NCBI GenBank assembly: GCA_900543815.1
Contig: UQST01000017.1
Location: 1 to 54,826 of the forward strand
Length of the DNA stretch: 54,826 nucleotides
Direction of reading: 5' to 3'
Origin: an uncultured Prevotellaceae bacterium
GTDB taxonomy: Bacteria; Bacteroidota; Bacteroidia; Bacteroidales; Bacteroidaceae
The notes below the pieces were generated by a model. That model saw nothing but the letters and a program-made list of their open reading frames with translations, was not told where the DNA came from and ran no database searches. Below, one piece after another: positions 34,830 through 43,844 of the stretch. Each line of letters begins with the position of its first letter. Position 1 is the first letter of the stretch. The position numbers and the translations under genes were made by a program.

Positions 34830-37094
34830 TTACTTCACCACCTTCTTGTTGCCCTGTATATACACTCCCTTGGTGGGGTTGCCGCTCACGGGACGTCCGC
34901 TCAGATCGTAGATGCGGCTGCTCATAGGGCTGGTGGCAGCAGGTGTCTGCCCGATGCCGTCGGGTGTGGAAGGAATCTGATAGACACGTACCCAGTCGAA
35001 CAGAGTTTCGTAGGTGAAGTTCACATCCGGCCTTGCAGCCCATCCGCCATTGCCCACGCTCTGGTTCATGATGATGTAGAAAGGCTTGTCATAAGGCCAT
35101 CCGTTGGTGGTGGCATCGGCTCCGTGAGGTACATTGCTCTTGCTGTAGGTCCACATATACTTGCCATCCACATACCAGTCTATCTGGTTCTCGTCCCAAT
35201 CGACGGTCATCACGTGCCAGTCGTCATAGTTGATGCCCGACAGGTTGCTGCCGTTGGGACGGCCGGTGGTACAGCATGCCCATGAGTTGTGTACAGTGCC
35301 GTAGGCCCGGTCCTCATTGTTTATCACCTCCCATATATCTATCTCACCTCCGTGTGGCCAGCCGCCTATGTTGTTGGTAGGCATGAGCCAGAAGGCAGGG
35401 AAAGTGCCGGTGTGGAGGTTGGTCTTGATGCGTGCTTCGATGCGTCCATACAGGAAGTCGTGCTTGCCCAGCGACTTGATGCCGCCGGTTATCATCTCTC
35501 CAGGGTCCTCGCTGGTCACTTTGGGGTTCTTCAGAGCGCGGCAGTGCAGGTATCCGTCCTTATTGAACACCACCTTGTCAGAGTTGGAGCAGAAGCGGTT
35601 CCATGTGGCTCCCTCGCGCACGGTGCGTACCCACTTGGTCTCGTCAGGCTCTCCATCCACGTCAAAATCATCGTCGAATACCAGTTGCTGGGCTTTTGGG
35701 TTCGACTCGTCACGCTTCCATGTGCCTGTCACCATGATGTTTCCGGTGGCCTTGTCGGCAGGTATGGTGATGGCAGTCACAGCCTTGCCCGCCTTGATAC
35801 CGCTGATGGTGAAGGTCTCCTCACCATTGTCTATCGTCAGTCCGTCGGGGCAGATCCAGCCCTCGGAAGCACGCACGTAGAAGGTGTAAGCCTTTCCGCG
35901 TGCTATCTCATGAGGCAGCTGCTGGCGTGAAACGCTGTTGCCCGCCCATGCAAAGCCGTTGGAGAGGTTCACGTCAAAGCCCACAGGCACACCGGCCTTA
36001 ATCTTCTCGATGCAGGCATCATAGTCTGCCTCCACATCGTCATTGACCTTGAACTCCCAGCTGGTGCCGTCGCCCGGCTCCCACACGCTGATGGGGTAGG
36101 CCAACTGAGGGGCAGCGCACATGTAGTTCATATTGCCCTGCACGGTGCGCAGGCTGAATGTTCCGTCGCCTTGAGCCTTGAGTTCCAGCGGTTTCGCTGT
36201 GTCGTCAAACTTGGCGGGAGCCGTATTGGCATTGGATGCATTATTGCCTACCGTGAGCAGTTTCCTGGCTCCCATGTTGTAGGCATACCACTTCTCGTTG
36301 TACTGCACCACCATCCATGCCGATGACGGATCGGTCTGGTCCAGCTTGGCCTTATAGCTTGCATCCTTGATGTTACCCTTGTTCATGCCTGCTGCCCACA
36401 CGGTGGAAGTGCTCTTCTGGGCGTTGTAGATGGCATAGGCATTGAAGTAGGGGTTGCGTATGGTGTAGGTCTTGTTGGGCGAGAAGTCCTTCAGACTCTG
36501 CACCAGAGTGGTGTCGATGGCAGCCTCCAACTTCTTGATGCAGGCATCATAGTCGGCCGGCACCTCGGGATTTTCGGCTATCTCCCATGTGGCACCGTTG
36601 TCGCTGTCGGTCCAGATGCTGATGGGGTAGGGCAACTGAGGTGCTGCACACAGGAAGTTCTGCGAGCCGTCGGTGTAGGTGCGCAGTGTGAAGCCGCCGT
36701 TCTTCTGCTTTATCTCCAGCGCTCGGGGTGTGCTGTCCAGCTTGGCTTGGGCAGTAGCGGCAGTGGTGGGATTGTATCCCACGGTGAGGAACTTGCCTGC
36801 TGCCATGTTGTAGGCATACCACTTGTTGGCAAAGTTGACTATCATCCAGGCTGTGTTGGGACTTGTCAGATCCACCTTCGCTTTGTAGCTCTCGTCGCTG
36901 ATATTGCCTTTGTTCATGCCTGCAGCCCACACTGTGGTGGTGCTCTTGGCGGCATTATACACGGCATAAGCATTGAAGAACGCATTGCGCAGGGTGTAGG
37001 TCTTCTCGGTTGAAAGCTCGTCGAGCGAAGTGATTTGTGCGCTCGCGCCCATTGCGGTGAGCATCAAAAGGAAGAGGGTAAGGAATTTCTTCAT
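34830..37094 (-). CDS. Secreted GH16 endo-beta-glucanase-like enzyme, two N-terminal modules
   Basis: This 754-residue protein has signal peptide MKKFLTLFLLMLTAMGASA. Two tandem modules of about 170 residues follow, each with KTYT(L/I)RN(A/P)(F/Y)FNAYA(V/I)YNA and KWYAYNM. Then come the same linker domain and GH16 catalytic domain as the smaller paralogue: GGEIDIWEV with E584, D586 and E589. The C-terminus IYDLSGRPVSGNPTKGVYIQ is T9SS-CTD-like. The extra N-terminal copy explains the 178-residue size difference. The modules may bind carbohydrate (beta-trefoil-like spacing), an inference. The start ATG sits directly before the signal peptide. Confidence 0.88.
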   Translation of the reverse strand: MKKFLTLFLLMLTAMGASAQITSLDELSTEKTYTLRNAFFNAYAVYNAAKSTTTVWAAGMNKGNISDESYKAKVDLTSPNTAWMIVNFANKWYAYNMAAGKFLTVGYNPTTAATAQAKLDSTPRALEIKQKNGGFTLRTYTDGSQNFLCAAPQLPYPISIWTDSDNGATWEIAENPEVPADYDACIKKLEAAIDTTLVQSLKDFSPNKTYTIRNPYFNAYAIYNAQKSTSTVWAAGMNKGNIKDASYKAKLDQTDPSSAWMVVQYNEKWYAYNMGARKLLTVGNNASNANTAPAKFDDTAKPLELKAQGDGTFSLRTVQGNMNYMCAAPQLAYPISVWEPGDGTSWEFKVNDDVEADYDACIEKIKAGVPVGFDVNLSNGFAWAGNSVSRQQLPHEIARGKAYTFYVRASEGWICPDGLTIDNGEETFTISGIKAGKAVTAITIPADKATGNIMVTGTWKRDESNPKAQQLVFDDDFDVDGEPDETKWVRTVREGATWNRFCSNSDKVVFNKDGYLHCRALKNPKVTSEDPGEMITGGIKSLGKHDFLYGRIEARIKTNLHTGTFPAFWLMPTNNIGGWPHGGEIDIWEVINNEDRAYGTVHNSWACCTTGRPNGSNLSGINYDDWHVMTVDWDENQIDWYVDGKYMWTYSKSNVPHGADATTNGWPYDKPFYIIMNQSVGNGGWAARPDVNFTYETLFDWVRVYQIPSTPDGIGQTPAATSPMSSRIYDLSGRPVSGNPTKGVYIQGNKKVVK

Positions 37095-37139
37095 TGTCGG
37101 TTGTTGTCTGTTTTTTATATGTTATGCTGTTTCAGGGCA

Positions 37140-37147
37140 CAAAAGTA
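37140..37147 (-). promoter_or_regulatory. -7 promoter box of the second GH16 gene
   Basis: TACTTTTG on the minus strand, 45 nt before the GH16 start. No good TTTG lies 19-20 nt upstream. The box abuts the terminator of the araC gene. Confidence 0.4.
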
Positions 37148-37150
37148 TGC

Positions 37151-37190
37151 AAAAAAGAGGAGCGCACATGCATGTAGGCTCCTCTTTTTT
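37151..37190 (-). terminator. Terminator of the AraC-family gene
   Basis: A 13-bp stem AAAAAAGAGGAGC (37151-37163) / GCTCCTCTTTTTT (37178-37190), ending in six T on the minus strand, directly after the araC stop at 37194. Confidence 0.85.
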
Positions 37191-37193
37191 CTG

Positions 37194-38087
37194 TTAATCT
37201 TGCTGTTGCGCAGGGATGATGTGCTTGCGTTTCGCCTCCTCGCGGAACTCCTTGGGCGATACTCCCACGTACTGCTTGAAGTATTTCCCGAAGAAACTCT
37301 GTGTGGGGAAGTGGTAGTCGATGGCTATCTCCTTGATGCTCTTACCCGAGTAGATGAGTGACTGCTTGATGCTGTTGATGACCATCTGGATAATCCATTC
37401 CTTGGGGGACTTGCCTGTCTTGTCCCTGATGATGGAGGCAAAGTAGCGCGGGCTAAGGCGCTGCTCCTTGGCGTAGAACCCGACTTCACGTTCGTACTTG
37501 TACTTTTGGGTGAGCGAGGTAAGGAAGTTCTGATAGACGATGTCCTTCAAGTCCATCACGGGTTGGGCCATTGGCTGGTTGGCGAAGAAGTAATAGAACA
37601 CTTCGTGCAGGATAACTTCACCCAGCTTGGAGAGCGAACGCTGCATGATGGCTTTGCACTCGTCGTCGGGATTCAGCGAGTTGAAGAACTTCGTGCGGCG
37701 GTCTATGGCCTCGAGAAGTTCCTCCAGCAAATCGCGCTGCAGCGGTGTCAGACTCACGCAGGGGTTGTCTTTCAGGGCCAGGAGACTCTTGGTGAAAGGG
37801 ATGTTCTCCAGCATCTCCAGTGCAAACTCCACCGTTGTCTTGTACGACACACCGTCCAGGTCGGACGACGTACTTATTATATATACGTACGAGGATGGCA
37901 GGTAGATGTACAGGTCACCTGGCTTGATGCAGAGCGTGCAGCCGTTCATGCTCACCTTGGCTTCTCCCTTCTGGCAGTAGAAGAGTCCGCACATGTCGGA
38001 GAAGAGCAGCTTGTTGTGGTTGGCAGAAACAGCGTCGTACAACAGGTCCAGCGTAAATCGCTCAAATGGTAAACTTATCTTGTCCAT
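37194..38087 (-). CDS. AraC-family transcriptional regulator
   Basis: This 297-residue protein has an N-terminal cupin-like sensor part (LFYCQKGEAKVSMNGCTLCI, KPGDLYIYLPSS) and a C-terminal AraC/XylS DNA-binding domain (about 195-290). The second helix-turn-helix reads KSIKEIAIDYHFPTQSFFGK, followed by YFKQYVGVSPKEFR. I use the ATG at 38087. It is divergent from the RND efflux operon with 172 nt between starts, so it most likely controls that operon; the effector is unknown. Its own -7 box lies unusually close to the start. Confidence 0.87.
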   Translation of the reverse strand: MDKISLPFERFTLDLLYDAVSANHNKLLFSDMCGLFYCQKGEAKVSMNGCTLCIKPGDLYIYLPSSYVYIISTSSDLDGVSYKTTVEFALEMLENIPFTKSLLALKDNPCVSLTPLQRDLLEELLEAIDRRTKFFNSLNPDDECKAIMQRSLSKLGEVILHEVFYYFFANQPMAQPVMDLKDIVYQNFLTSLTQKYKYEREVGFYAKEQRLSPRYFASIIRDKTGKSPKEWIIQMVINSIKQSLIYSGKSIKEIAIDYHFPTQSFFGKYFKQYVGVSPKEFREEAKRKHIIPAQQQD

Positions 38088-38091
38088 GCAG

Positions 38092-38099
38092 CAAAGATA
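38092..38099 (-). promoter_or_regulatory. -7 box of the AraC gene, nearly leaderless
   Basis: TATCTTTG on the minus strand ends 4 nt before the chosen ATG at 38087, so the mRNA would have almost no leader, or translation starts further in. No TTTG lies at exact spacing (CAAA at 38123-38126 is 23 nt away). Confidence 0.4.
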
Positions 38100-38195
38100 G
38101 TGGAAAGTGCGGTTCAAGAGTACAAAAAGTTCATTAAAAAGCGTATAAAATACTTAATGAAGTACGTATGGAACAATAATGAGCGTTTTTTGGAC

Positions 38196-38226
38196 TTTGC
38201 GCAAATGCATATTCGCCTTATCTTTG
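38196..38226 (+). promoter_or_regulatory. Promoter of the RND efflux operon
   Basis: TTTG (38196-38199), 19 nt, TATCTTTG (38219-38226): an excellent Bacteroidetes match 34 nt before the adaptor start. The 172-nt divergent gap with araC is where an AraC operator would be expected. Confidence 0.75.
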
Positions 38227-38259
38227 CCGCCGTAAATAATACGAATCAACGAATTGGCT

Positions 38260-39327
38260 ATGAACTATAAAGTATTTCTCAGCATTCTTCCGGCACTCTT
38301 GCCGTTGTTTGTATCCTGCAATCACAAGACAGAACAGAAGGCCGATGAGGAGGCCGTAGTGCGTATCGACACTGTGAGAGCTCCCGAGGGGGCAGTGGAA
38401 CTGCAGTATCCCGGCCATGTGGTAGCAGCCACCGAGGCCAATGTGTCGTTCAAGGTAGCCGGCACGCTGAAGCGTGTGCTGGTGAGCGAAGGCGATTATG
38501 TGAAGGCAGGACAACTCATTGCAGAGATTGATCCGGTGGATTATAAGGTGCAGCTGAGCGCAACGGAAGCCGAATACGCACAGATTAAAGCCGACGCTGA
38601 GCGCGTGATGGGACTCTACCAGGACGGCGGAACCACAGCGAGCAACTACGATAAAGCACGCTACGGACTGCAGCAGATAGAGGCCAAATTGCAGAACCAT
38701 CGCAACCAGCTGGCCTATACCCGCCTGGTGGCACCTTTCTCGGGCCGCGTGCAGAAGCGCTATTTCATGGGTGGGGAGAATGTTTCGGCTGGTCTGCCAA
38801 TAATGAAGATTCTCTCTGACAACGCATTGGAGATGGAAATCAACCTCCCTGCAGTGTCCTATCTCAATAGGGACAAGTTCAACTCCTACTCGTGTACCTT
38901 CGATGTTCTGCCCGGTGTGCGTGTGCCTCTCACGCTGATAGGCATCTCGCCCGAGGCCAATGCCAACCAGCTCTACACCATGCGTCTGGCGCTGCCCAAG
39001 CAGAGTGGGCGTGTGGCACCGGGAATGTCCTCATGGGTGAGCATCGTGATGACCGACTCCATCGGAGCCGTTTCCTGCGTGCCCACAACAGCGCTGGTGG
39101 AGCAGGATAACAAGGCTTTTGTATATGCCTACAAGCAGTCGGCGGGCAAGGTGAACCAGGTGCCTGTATCTGTACAGACTCTTCACACCGACGGCACAGT
39201 GGAAGTGGTGGGCGATATCAAGCCGGGTGATCTGGTAGTCTCTACCGGTGTGCACCATCTCAAAGACGGCCAGAAGGTTCGCCTCATGGCTCCTGTTTCT
39301 AAAACTAATATAGGAGGACTGCTGTAA
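38260..39327 (+). CDS. RND efflux periplasmic adaptor (membrane fusion protein), lipoprotein
   Basis: This 355-residue protein has a lipoprotein signal ending LLPLFVSC (lipid-modified Cys at about residue 20). A split biotinyl-lipoyl-like domain (EANVSFKVAGTLKRVLVSEG... and YTRLVAPFSGRVQKRYFMGG) flanks a short helical hairpin, followed by beta-barrel and membrane-proximal domains. The adaptor links the inner-membrane pump to the outer-membrane channel. Its stop overlaps the pump's start by one base (TAATG), which implies coupled translation. The substrate is unknown. Confidence 0.9.
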   Translation: MNYKVFLSILPALLPLFVSCNHKTEQKADEEAVVRIDTVRAPEGAVELQYPGHVVAATEANVSFKVAGTLKRVLVSEGDYVKAGQLIAEIDPVDYKVQLSATEAEYAQIKADAERVMGLYQDGGTTASNYDKARYGLQQIEAKLQNHRNQLAYTRLVAPFSGRVQKRYFMGGENVSAGLPIMKILSDNALEMEINLPAVSYLNRDKFNSYSCTFDVLPGVRVPLTLIGISPEANANQLYTMRLALPKQSGRVAPGMSSWVSIVMTDSIGAVSCVPTTALVEQDNKAFVYAYKQSAGKVNQVPVSVQTLHTDGTVEVVGDIKPGDLVVSTGVHHLKDGQKVRLMAPVSKTNIGGLL

Positions 39328-42300
39328 TGGACTTCGGTAAATGGGCATTCAACAATAGGCTGCTGGTATATTTCCTGGTGGCTGTGTTCCTGGTGGGAGG
39401 AGCCTACTCGTGCTATGACATGAGCAAGCTCGAGGACCCTCAGGTGAAAGTGAAGTTGGCCATGGTGGTTACCACCTATCCCGGAGCCTCGGCTCATCAG
39501 GTGGAGATGGAGGTTACGGATGTGCTCGAAAAGCGCATACGCACCATGGGCGACTTGGACAATATCGAGAGTTATTCCTATAACGACCTCTCCATAATAC
39601 AGGTGGAGCTGCGAAGCACCGTCAGCAATGAGGAGGTGGAGCAGTGTTGGGACCGCCTGCGACGAAAGGTATATGACGCACAGGCGGAGTTGCCGTCGGG
39701 TGCCAATACATCGGTGACCAAGGAGGACTTCTCTGCGGTGTACGGCATGTTCTATGTACTCACCGCCGACGGCCTGTCGGACCGTGAGCTGAACGACTAT
39801 GCGGAACTGATGAAACGCGAGCTCGGCAATGTGGAGAACGTGGATAGAGTGGATATCTACGGCGAACAGAAGGACTGCATACACATCCGTCTCCTGCAAG
39901 ACAAGATGTCGAGTCTGGGTGTGCTGCCCGCTGAAGTGCTCTCCACATTGAGCGGACAGAACAAGACTTCATACGCTGGCTACTACGACAATGGCGACCA
40001 GCGTGTGCGTGTCACTGTGGATGACAAGTTCCGTCAGGTGGAAGACATACGCAGGATGATAATCCAGGGTCATGAGGACGACCAGCTCCGTCTGTCGGAT
40101 ATAGCCGAAGTGGAGAAGAGCATAGAGCAGCCCGTGCGCAATGCCATCACCTATGACGGCCAGCATGCACTGGGTATCCTGGTGGCTTCATCGGCCTCTT
40201 CGGATATTGTGAAGGTGGGAAAAGCCGTGGAGAAGCGCATTGACGAGCTCAAGGCAGACCGCTTCCCCACCGGACTTGACTGCCACAAGGTGTTCTACCA
40301 GCCCGAGCGGGTGACCGAGTCATTGGGCCAGTTCGTGCTCAACCTTATAGAGTCTGTGCTCATCGTAGTCATTGTGCTGATGTTCACAATGGGCTTCCGC
40401 AGCGGACTCATCATAGGAGCAAGCCTGGTGGTCATCGTTTTCGGCTCCTTCCTGGTGCTGGGCACTACGGGCGGCACCATGCAGCGAGTGTCGTTGGCAG
40501 CCTTTGTGCTGGCGATGGGAATGCTGGTGGATAACGCTATCGTCATCGTGGATGGCATCCTGATAGACCTTAAACTGGGCAAATCACGCCTTGAAGCCAT
40601 GACGGATGTAGGGCGACGGACCGCCATGCCACTGCTTGGAGCCACTGGTATAGCCATCCTCTCGTTCCTGCCCATCTTCATGTCACCCGACACGGCAGGC
40701 ATCTATGTGCACGACCTCTTTGTGGTGCTCGCCGTTTCCTTGCTGCTCAGTTGGGTGCTGGCGCTCACTCATGTACCCTTGATGTCCAACCGTCTGCTCA
40801 AGGCTCCTGCACCAACAGGCAAGAAGGAGACAGAAGCGGCGCTCTATGACGGGCGCATCTATCGTGCTCTGAGCCGCCTGCTCCGCTTATGCATACGCCA
40901 TCGCTGGAGCACCACAGTAGTCATGCTGGTTCTGCTTGCGCTGTCGGTATTGGGATTCCCATACGTTCATCAGGGTTTCTTCCCCGATATGGCATACAAT
41001 CAGTGCTATATGGAATACAAGTTGCCCGAGGGTTGCAACAGCACCCGAGTGGAAAAAGACTTGCAGAGCATAGAGGCTTACCTGCACACGAGGCCCGAAG
41101 TGACACACGTCACAGCGTCGGTGGGCGGCACTCCCGGACGTTATAATCTGGTGCGTACTGTGCCTACACCATCGCTCTCATACGGCGAACTCATCATCGA
41201 TTTCACGTCGGCTGAGGAGTTGGACAAGAATATCGAGGATATCCAAGAGTACCTCACCGCCCATTATCCCGATGCTTATGTCAAGGTGAAGAAGTATAAC
41301 CTGATGTTCAAGAAGTACCCCATCGAGCTGCAGTTCCAGGGACCTGACCCTGCGGTGCTGCATGCGCTGGCCGACTCGGCCACTTCCATCATGAGGAAGA
41401 GCGGCAAGGTACGACTCATCACCACCGACTGGGAGCCCAAGGTGCCTGTGCTCAGCGTGGATTACGATCAGGCTGCTGCGCGCAGTATAGGCTTGAGCCG
41501 GAGCGACCTCAGTCTGTCTCTGCTCACTGCGGGAGGCGGTCTGCCCGTGGGTAATTTCTATGAGGGTATCTATCCCAATACTATATATGTGAAGTGTGTA
41601 AACGAGAAGGGAGAGCCTGTGGATAACCTGCAGGATCTGCAGGTGTTCTCTGCTATGCCTTCGCTGATGGGCTTGGCCAATGAGGACAATCTGATGCGCT
41701 TGCGCACGGGAACCCTTACCAAGGACCAGTTGCTGGCCGACCTCCTGAGTACCACTCCCTTGCGTCAGGTGAGCAGAGATGTCAGAGTGGAATGGGAAGA
41801 CCCTGTGGTGCCTCGTTACAACGGGCAGCGCATGCAGCGTGTGCAGTGTTCGCCTTGCCCGGGAGAGGAGACCGAGAAGACCCGTGTGGCACTTGCCCGC
41901 GAGATAGAGAAGCTTCAGCTGCCCGCAGGCTATTCGATGAGCTGGCAGGGTGAGAAGGTTGCCAGCAGCCGCAGCATGAAGTACCTCTTTGCCAACTTCC
42001 CCCTTGCGGTCATCCTCATGATAGCTATCCTCATCATGCTCTTCAGCGATGTGCGCAAGCCGCTCATCATTCTGTGCTGCCTGCCAATGGTCTTCGTGGG
42101 AGTGGTGATCACGTTGCTCCTCACCGGTATGACCTTTACCTTTGTGGCTATAGTGGGCGCACTGGGACTGATAGGTATGGTGGTGAAGAACGGCATCGTG
42201 CTTATGGACGAAATCTCATTGCAGCTGGACGCAGGAGTAGAGCCTGTGCAGGCGTTGGTGCATAGCAGTCAGAGCCGCTTGCGGCCCGTCATGATGGCGT

Positions 42301-42476
42301 CACTCACCACGGTGCTGGGTATGATTCCGTTGCTCACCGACGCTATGTTCGGCAGTATGGCTGCCACCATCATGGGCGGTCTGCTCTTCGGCACACTTAT
42401 CACTCTGCTCTTCATCCCCGTGCTGTATGCCATGTTCTTTGGCATCAAGAATCAAGATGAAGCCAAGAAATCCTAA
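39327..42476 (+). CDS. RND-type efflux pump permease
   Basis: This 1049-residue inner-membrane protein has the AcrB-like layout of two repeats. Each has an N-terminal membrane helix, a large periplasmic pore/docking part and a block of membrane helices. The first helix block contains MGMLVDNAIVIVDGILIDLK, with the Asp involved in proton relay. The second contains VGALGLIGMVVKNGIVLMDE. It works by proton antiport in complex with the adaptor and channel encoded on either side. The substrate range cannot be inferred. Confidence 0.93.
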   Translation: MDFGKWAFNNRLLVYFLVAVFLVGGAYSCYDMSKLEDPQVKVKLAMVVTTYPGASAHQVEMEVTDVLEKRIRTMGDLDNIESYSYNDLSIIQVELRSTVSNEEVEQCWDRLRRKVYDAQAELPSGANTSVTKEDFSAVYGMFYVLTADGLSDRELNDYAELMKRELGNVENVDRVDIYGEQKDCIHIRLLQDKMSSLGVLPAEVLSTLSGQNKTSYAGYYDNGDQRVRVTVDDKFRQVEDIRRMIIQGHEDDQLRLSDIAEVEKSIEQPVRNAITYDGQHALGILVASSASSDIVKVGKAVEKRIDELKADRFPTGLDCHKVFYQPERVTESLGQFVLNLIESVLIVVIVLMFTMGFRSGLIIGASLVVIVFGSFLVLGTTGGTMQRVSLAAFVLAMGMLVDNAIVIVDGILIDLKLGKSRLEAMTDVGRRTAMPLLGATGIAILSFLPIFMSPDTAGIYVHDLFVVLAVSLLLSWVLALTHVPLMSNRLLKAPAPTGKKETEAALYDGRIYRALSRLLRLCIRHRWSTTVVMLVLLALSVLGFPYVHQGFFPDMAYNQCYMEYKLPEGCNSTRVEKDLQSIEAYLHTRPEVTHVTASVGGTPGRYNLVRTVPTPSLSYGELIIDFTSAEELDKNIEDIQEYLTAHYPDAYVKVKKYNLMFKKYPIELQFQGPDPAVLHALADSATSIMRKSGKVRLITTDWEPKVPVLSVDYDQAAARSIGLSRSDLSLSLLTAGGGLPVGNFYEGIYPNTIYVKCVNEKGEPVDNLQDLQVFSAMPSLMGLANEDNLMRLRTGTLTKDQLLADLLSTTPLRQVSRDVRVEWEDPVVPRYNGQRMQRVQCSPCPGEETEKTRVALAREIEKLQLPAGYSMSWQGEKVASSRSMKYLFANFPLAVILMIAILIMLFSDVRKPLIILCCLPMVFVGVVITLLLTGMTFTFVAIVGALGLIGMVVKNGIVLMDEISLQLDAGVEPVQALVHSSQSRLRPVMMASLTTVLGMIPLLTDAMFGSMAATIMGGLLFGTLITLLFIPVLYAMFFGIKNQDEAKKS

Positions 42477-42489
42477 CCAACAAGACGTT

Positions 42490-43842
42490 ATGAAGAAGAA
42501 TTTCATCATATTGCTCCTGTCTCTGGCGGCGGTTCCTGCTGCTGCCGAGACACTCACCATCGAGGCTTGCAGGCAGATGGCCCTGCAGCACAACCATGCC
42601 CGCCAGTCGGCAGCATTCAACACCCAACAGGCTCTGCACACGCAGAAGAGCGTGTGGGCACAGTTCTTCCCCGACCTCTCCTTGCAGGCAGGTGTGCTCT
42701 ATGATACCGGCAGCGGTTCGCTCGGAGTGGATGGCGGTATGCTTCCTGTGGGTACTATGGGCCAGACGGGCTTTGTTCCCTCGGGTTCCTTTGCCTACTT
42801 CCCCGGCATGGATATGAAGTATGACATCAACACCATCTTCTCTGGGTCGGTGTTCCTCAAGCAGCCCCTTTATATGGGAGGCAAGATACGTGCCTCTTAT
42901 CAGATGAGCAAGATGGCCGTGGAACTCTATCGCCAGGGTGAGCGCAAGACAGAGGCAGAGGTGCTGCAGACTGTTGACGATGCTTATGCCAAGGTGGTGA
43001 AAGCCAAGGAACTGGTGCTGGTGGCACAGAAGTACAAGGCTCTCTTGCAGGAGTTGGACCGTAACGTGGAGAGTGCCGTGTGCCATGGACTGCGCATGCA
43101 GAACGACCGCCTGAAGGTGGGAGTAAGGCTTGACGAGGTGGAACTGCAACTGCGGAAGGCTGAGAACGGGCTTCGCCTGGCACGCATGAACCTCTGTCAT
43201 GTGACGGGTCAGCCCCTTGACACGCAGCTCGAAGTCTCCAGCGAGTATCCGCAACTGGATGTGCTGGGGCAGGTGCAGACCACTGACGTGTCGCTCCGAC
43301 CCGAGAGTGCCATGCTGGAGTACCAGACCCGTATAGCCTCCGAACAGGTGCGTGTGGCCCGCAGCAGCATGCTGCCCAGCCTGGCTCTGATGGCCAAGTA
43401 CGGCTATACCAACGGCATAGAGATGAATGGAAGAAAGTTGCTCGACGGATGGAACTTCGGTGGAGGTGTCACCCTGAGTGTTCCTCTCTATCATTTCGGG
43501 GCCAATACCCAGAAGGTGAAAGCTGCCAAGGTGAAACTCCAGTTGGCGCAGGAGGAACAGGCCGACAAGCGTGAGATGATGCTTCTGGAACTCCAGCAGG
43601 CTGCCAACAACCTGGATGAGGCTCAGCTGGAGGTGCAACTGGCCGAGAAGTCAATGGCTCAGGCCGAGGAGAATATGCAAATCAGTCAGAAGCAGTATAA
43701 AGCAGGAATGGAGACGCTGAGCGACTGTCTGGAGGCACAAGCCGCATGGCAGAAGGCCAGCGAGTCGCTTGTGGATGCACAGTTCCGCCGCTATCTTGCT
43801 ACGGTTGACTACCGTCGCTCGGCAGGTCTGCTGGCTCAATAA
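42490..43842 (+). CDS. TolC-family outer-membrane efflux channel
   Basis: This 450-residue protein has signal peptide MKKNFIILLLSLAAVPAAA. Two outer-membrane efflux protein repeats are seen: TLTIEACRQMALQHNHARQS and, in the second half, a long amphipathic coiled region with LLELQQAANNLDEAQLEVQL. It forms the exit duct of the RND pump. I choose the ATG at 42490, 13 nt after the pump's stop; in-frame ATGs further upstream lie inside the pump gene and lack a signal peptide. Its end meets the convergent RlpA-like gene (2 nt gap). Confidence 0.9.
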   Translation: MKKNFIILLLSLAAVPAAAETLTIEACRQMALQHNHARQSAAFNTQQALHTQKSVWAQFFPDLSLQAGVLYDTGSGSLGVDGGMLPVGTMGQTGFVPSGSFAYFPGMDMKYDINTIFSGSVFLKQPLYMGGKIRASYQMSKMAVELYRQGERKTEAEVLQTVDDAYAKVVKAKELVLVAQKYKALLQELDRNVESAVCHGLRMQNDRLKVGVRLDEVELQLRKAENGLRLARMNLCHVTGQPLDTQLEVSSEYPQLDVLGQVQTTDVSLRPESAMLEYQTRIASEQVRVARSSMLPSLALMAKYGYTNGIEMNGRKLLDGWNFGGGVTLSVPLYHFGANTQKVKAAKVKLQLAQEEQADKREMMLLELQQAANNLDEAQLEVQLAEKSMAQAEENMQISQKQYKAGMETLSDCLEAQAAWQKASESLVDAQFRRYLATVDYRRSAGLLAQ

Positions 43843-43844
43843 AA

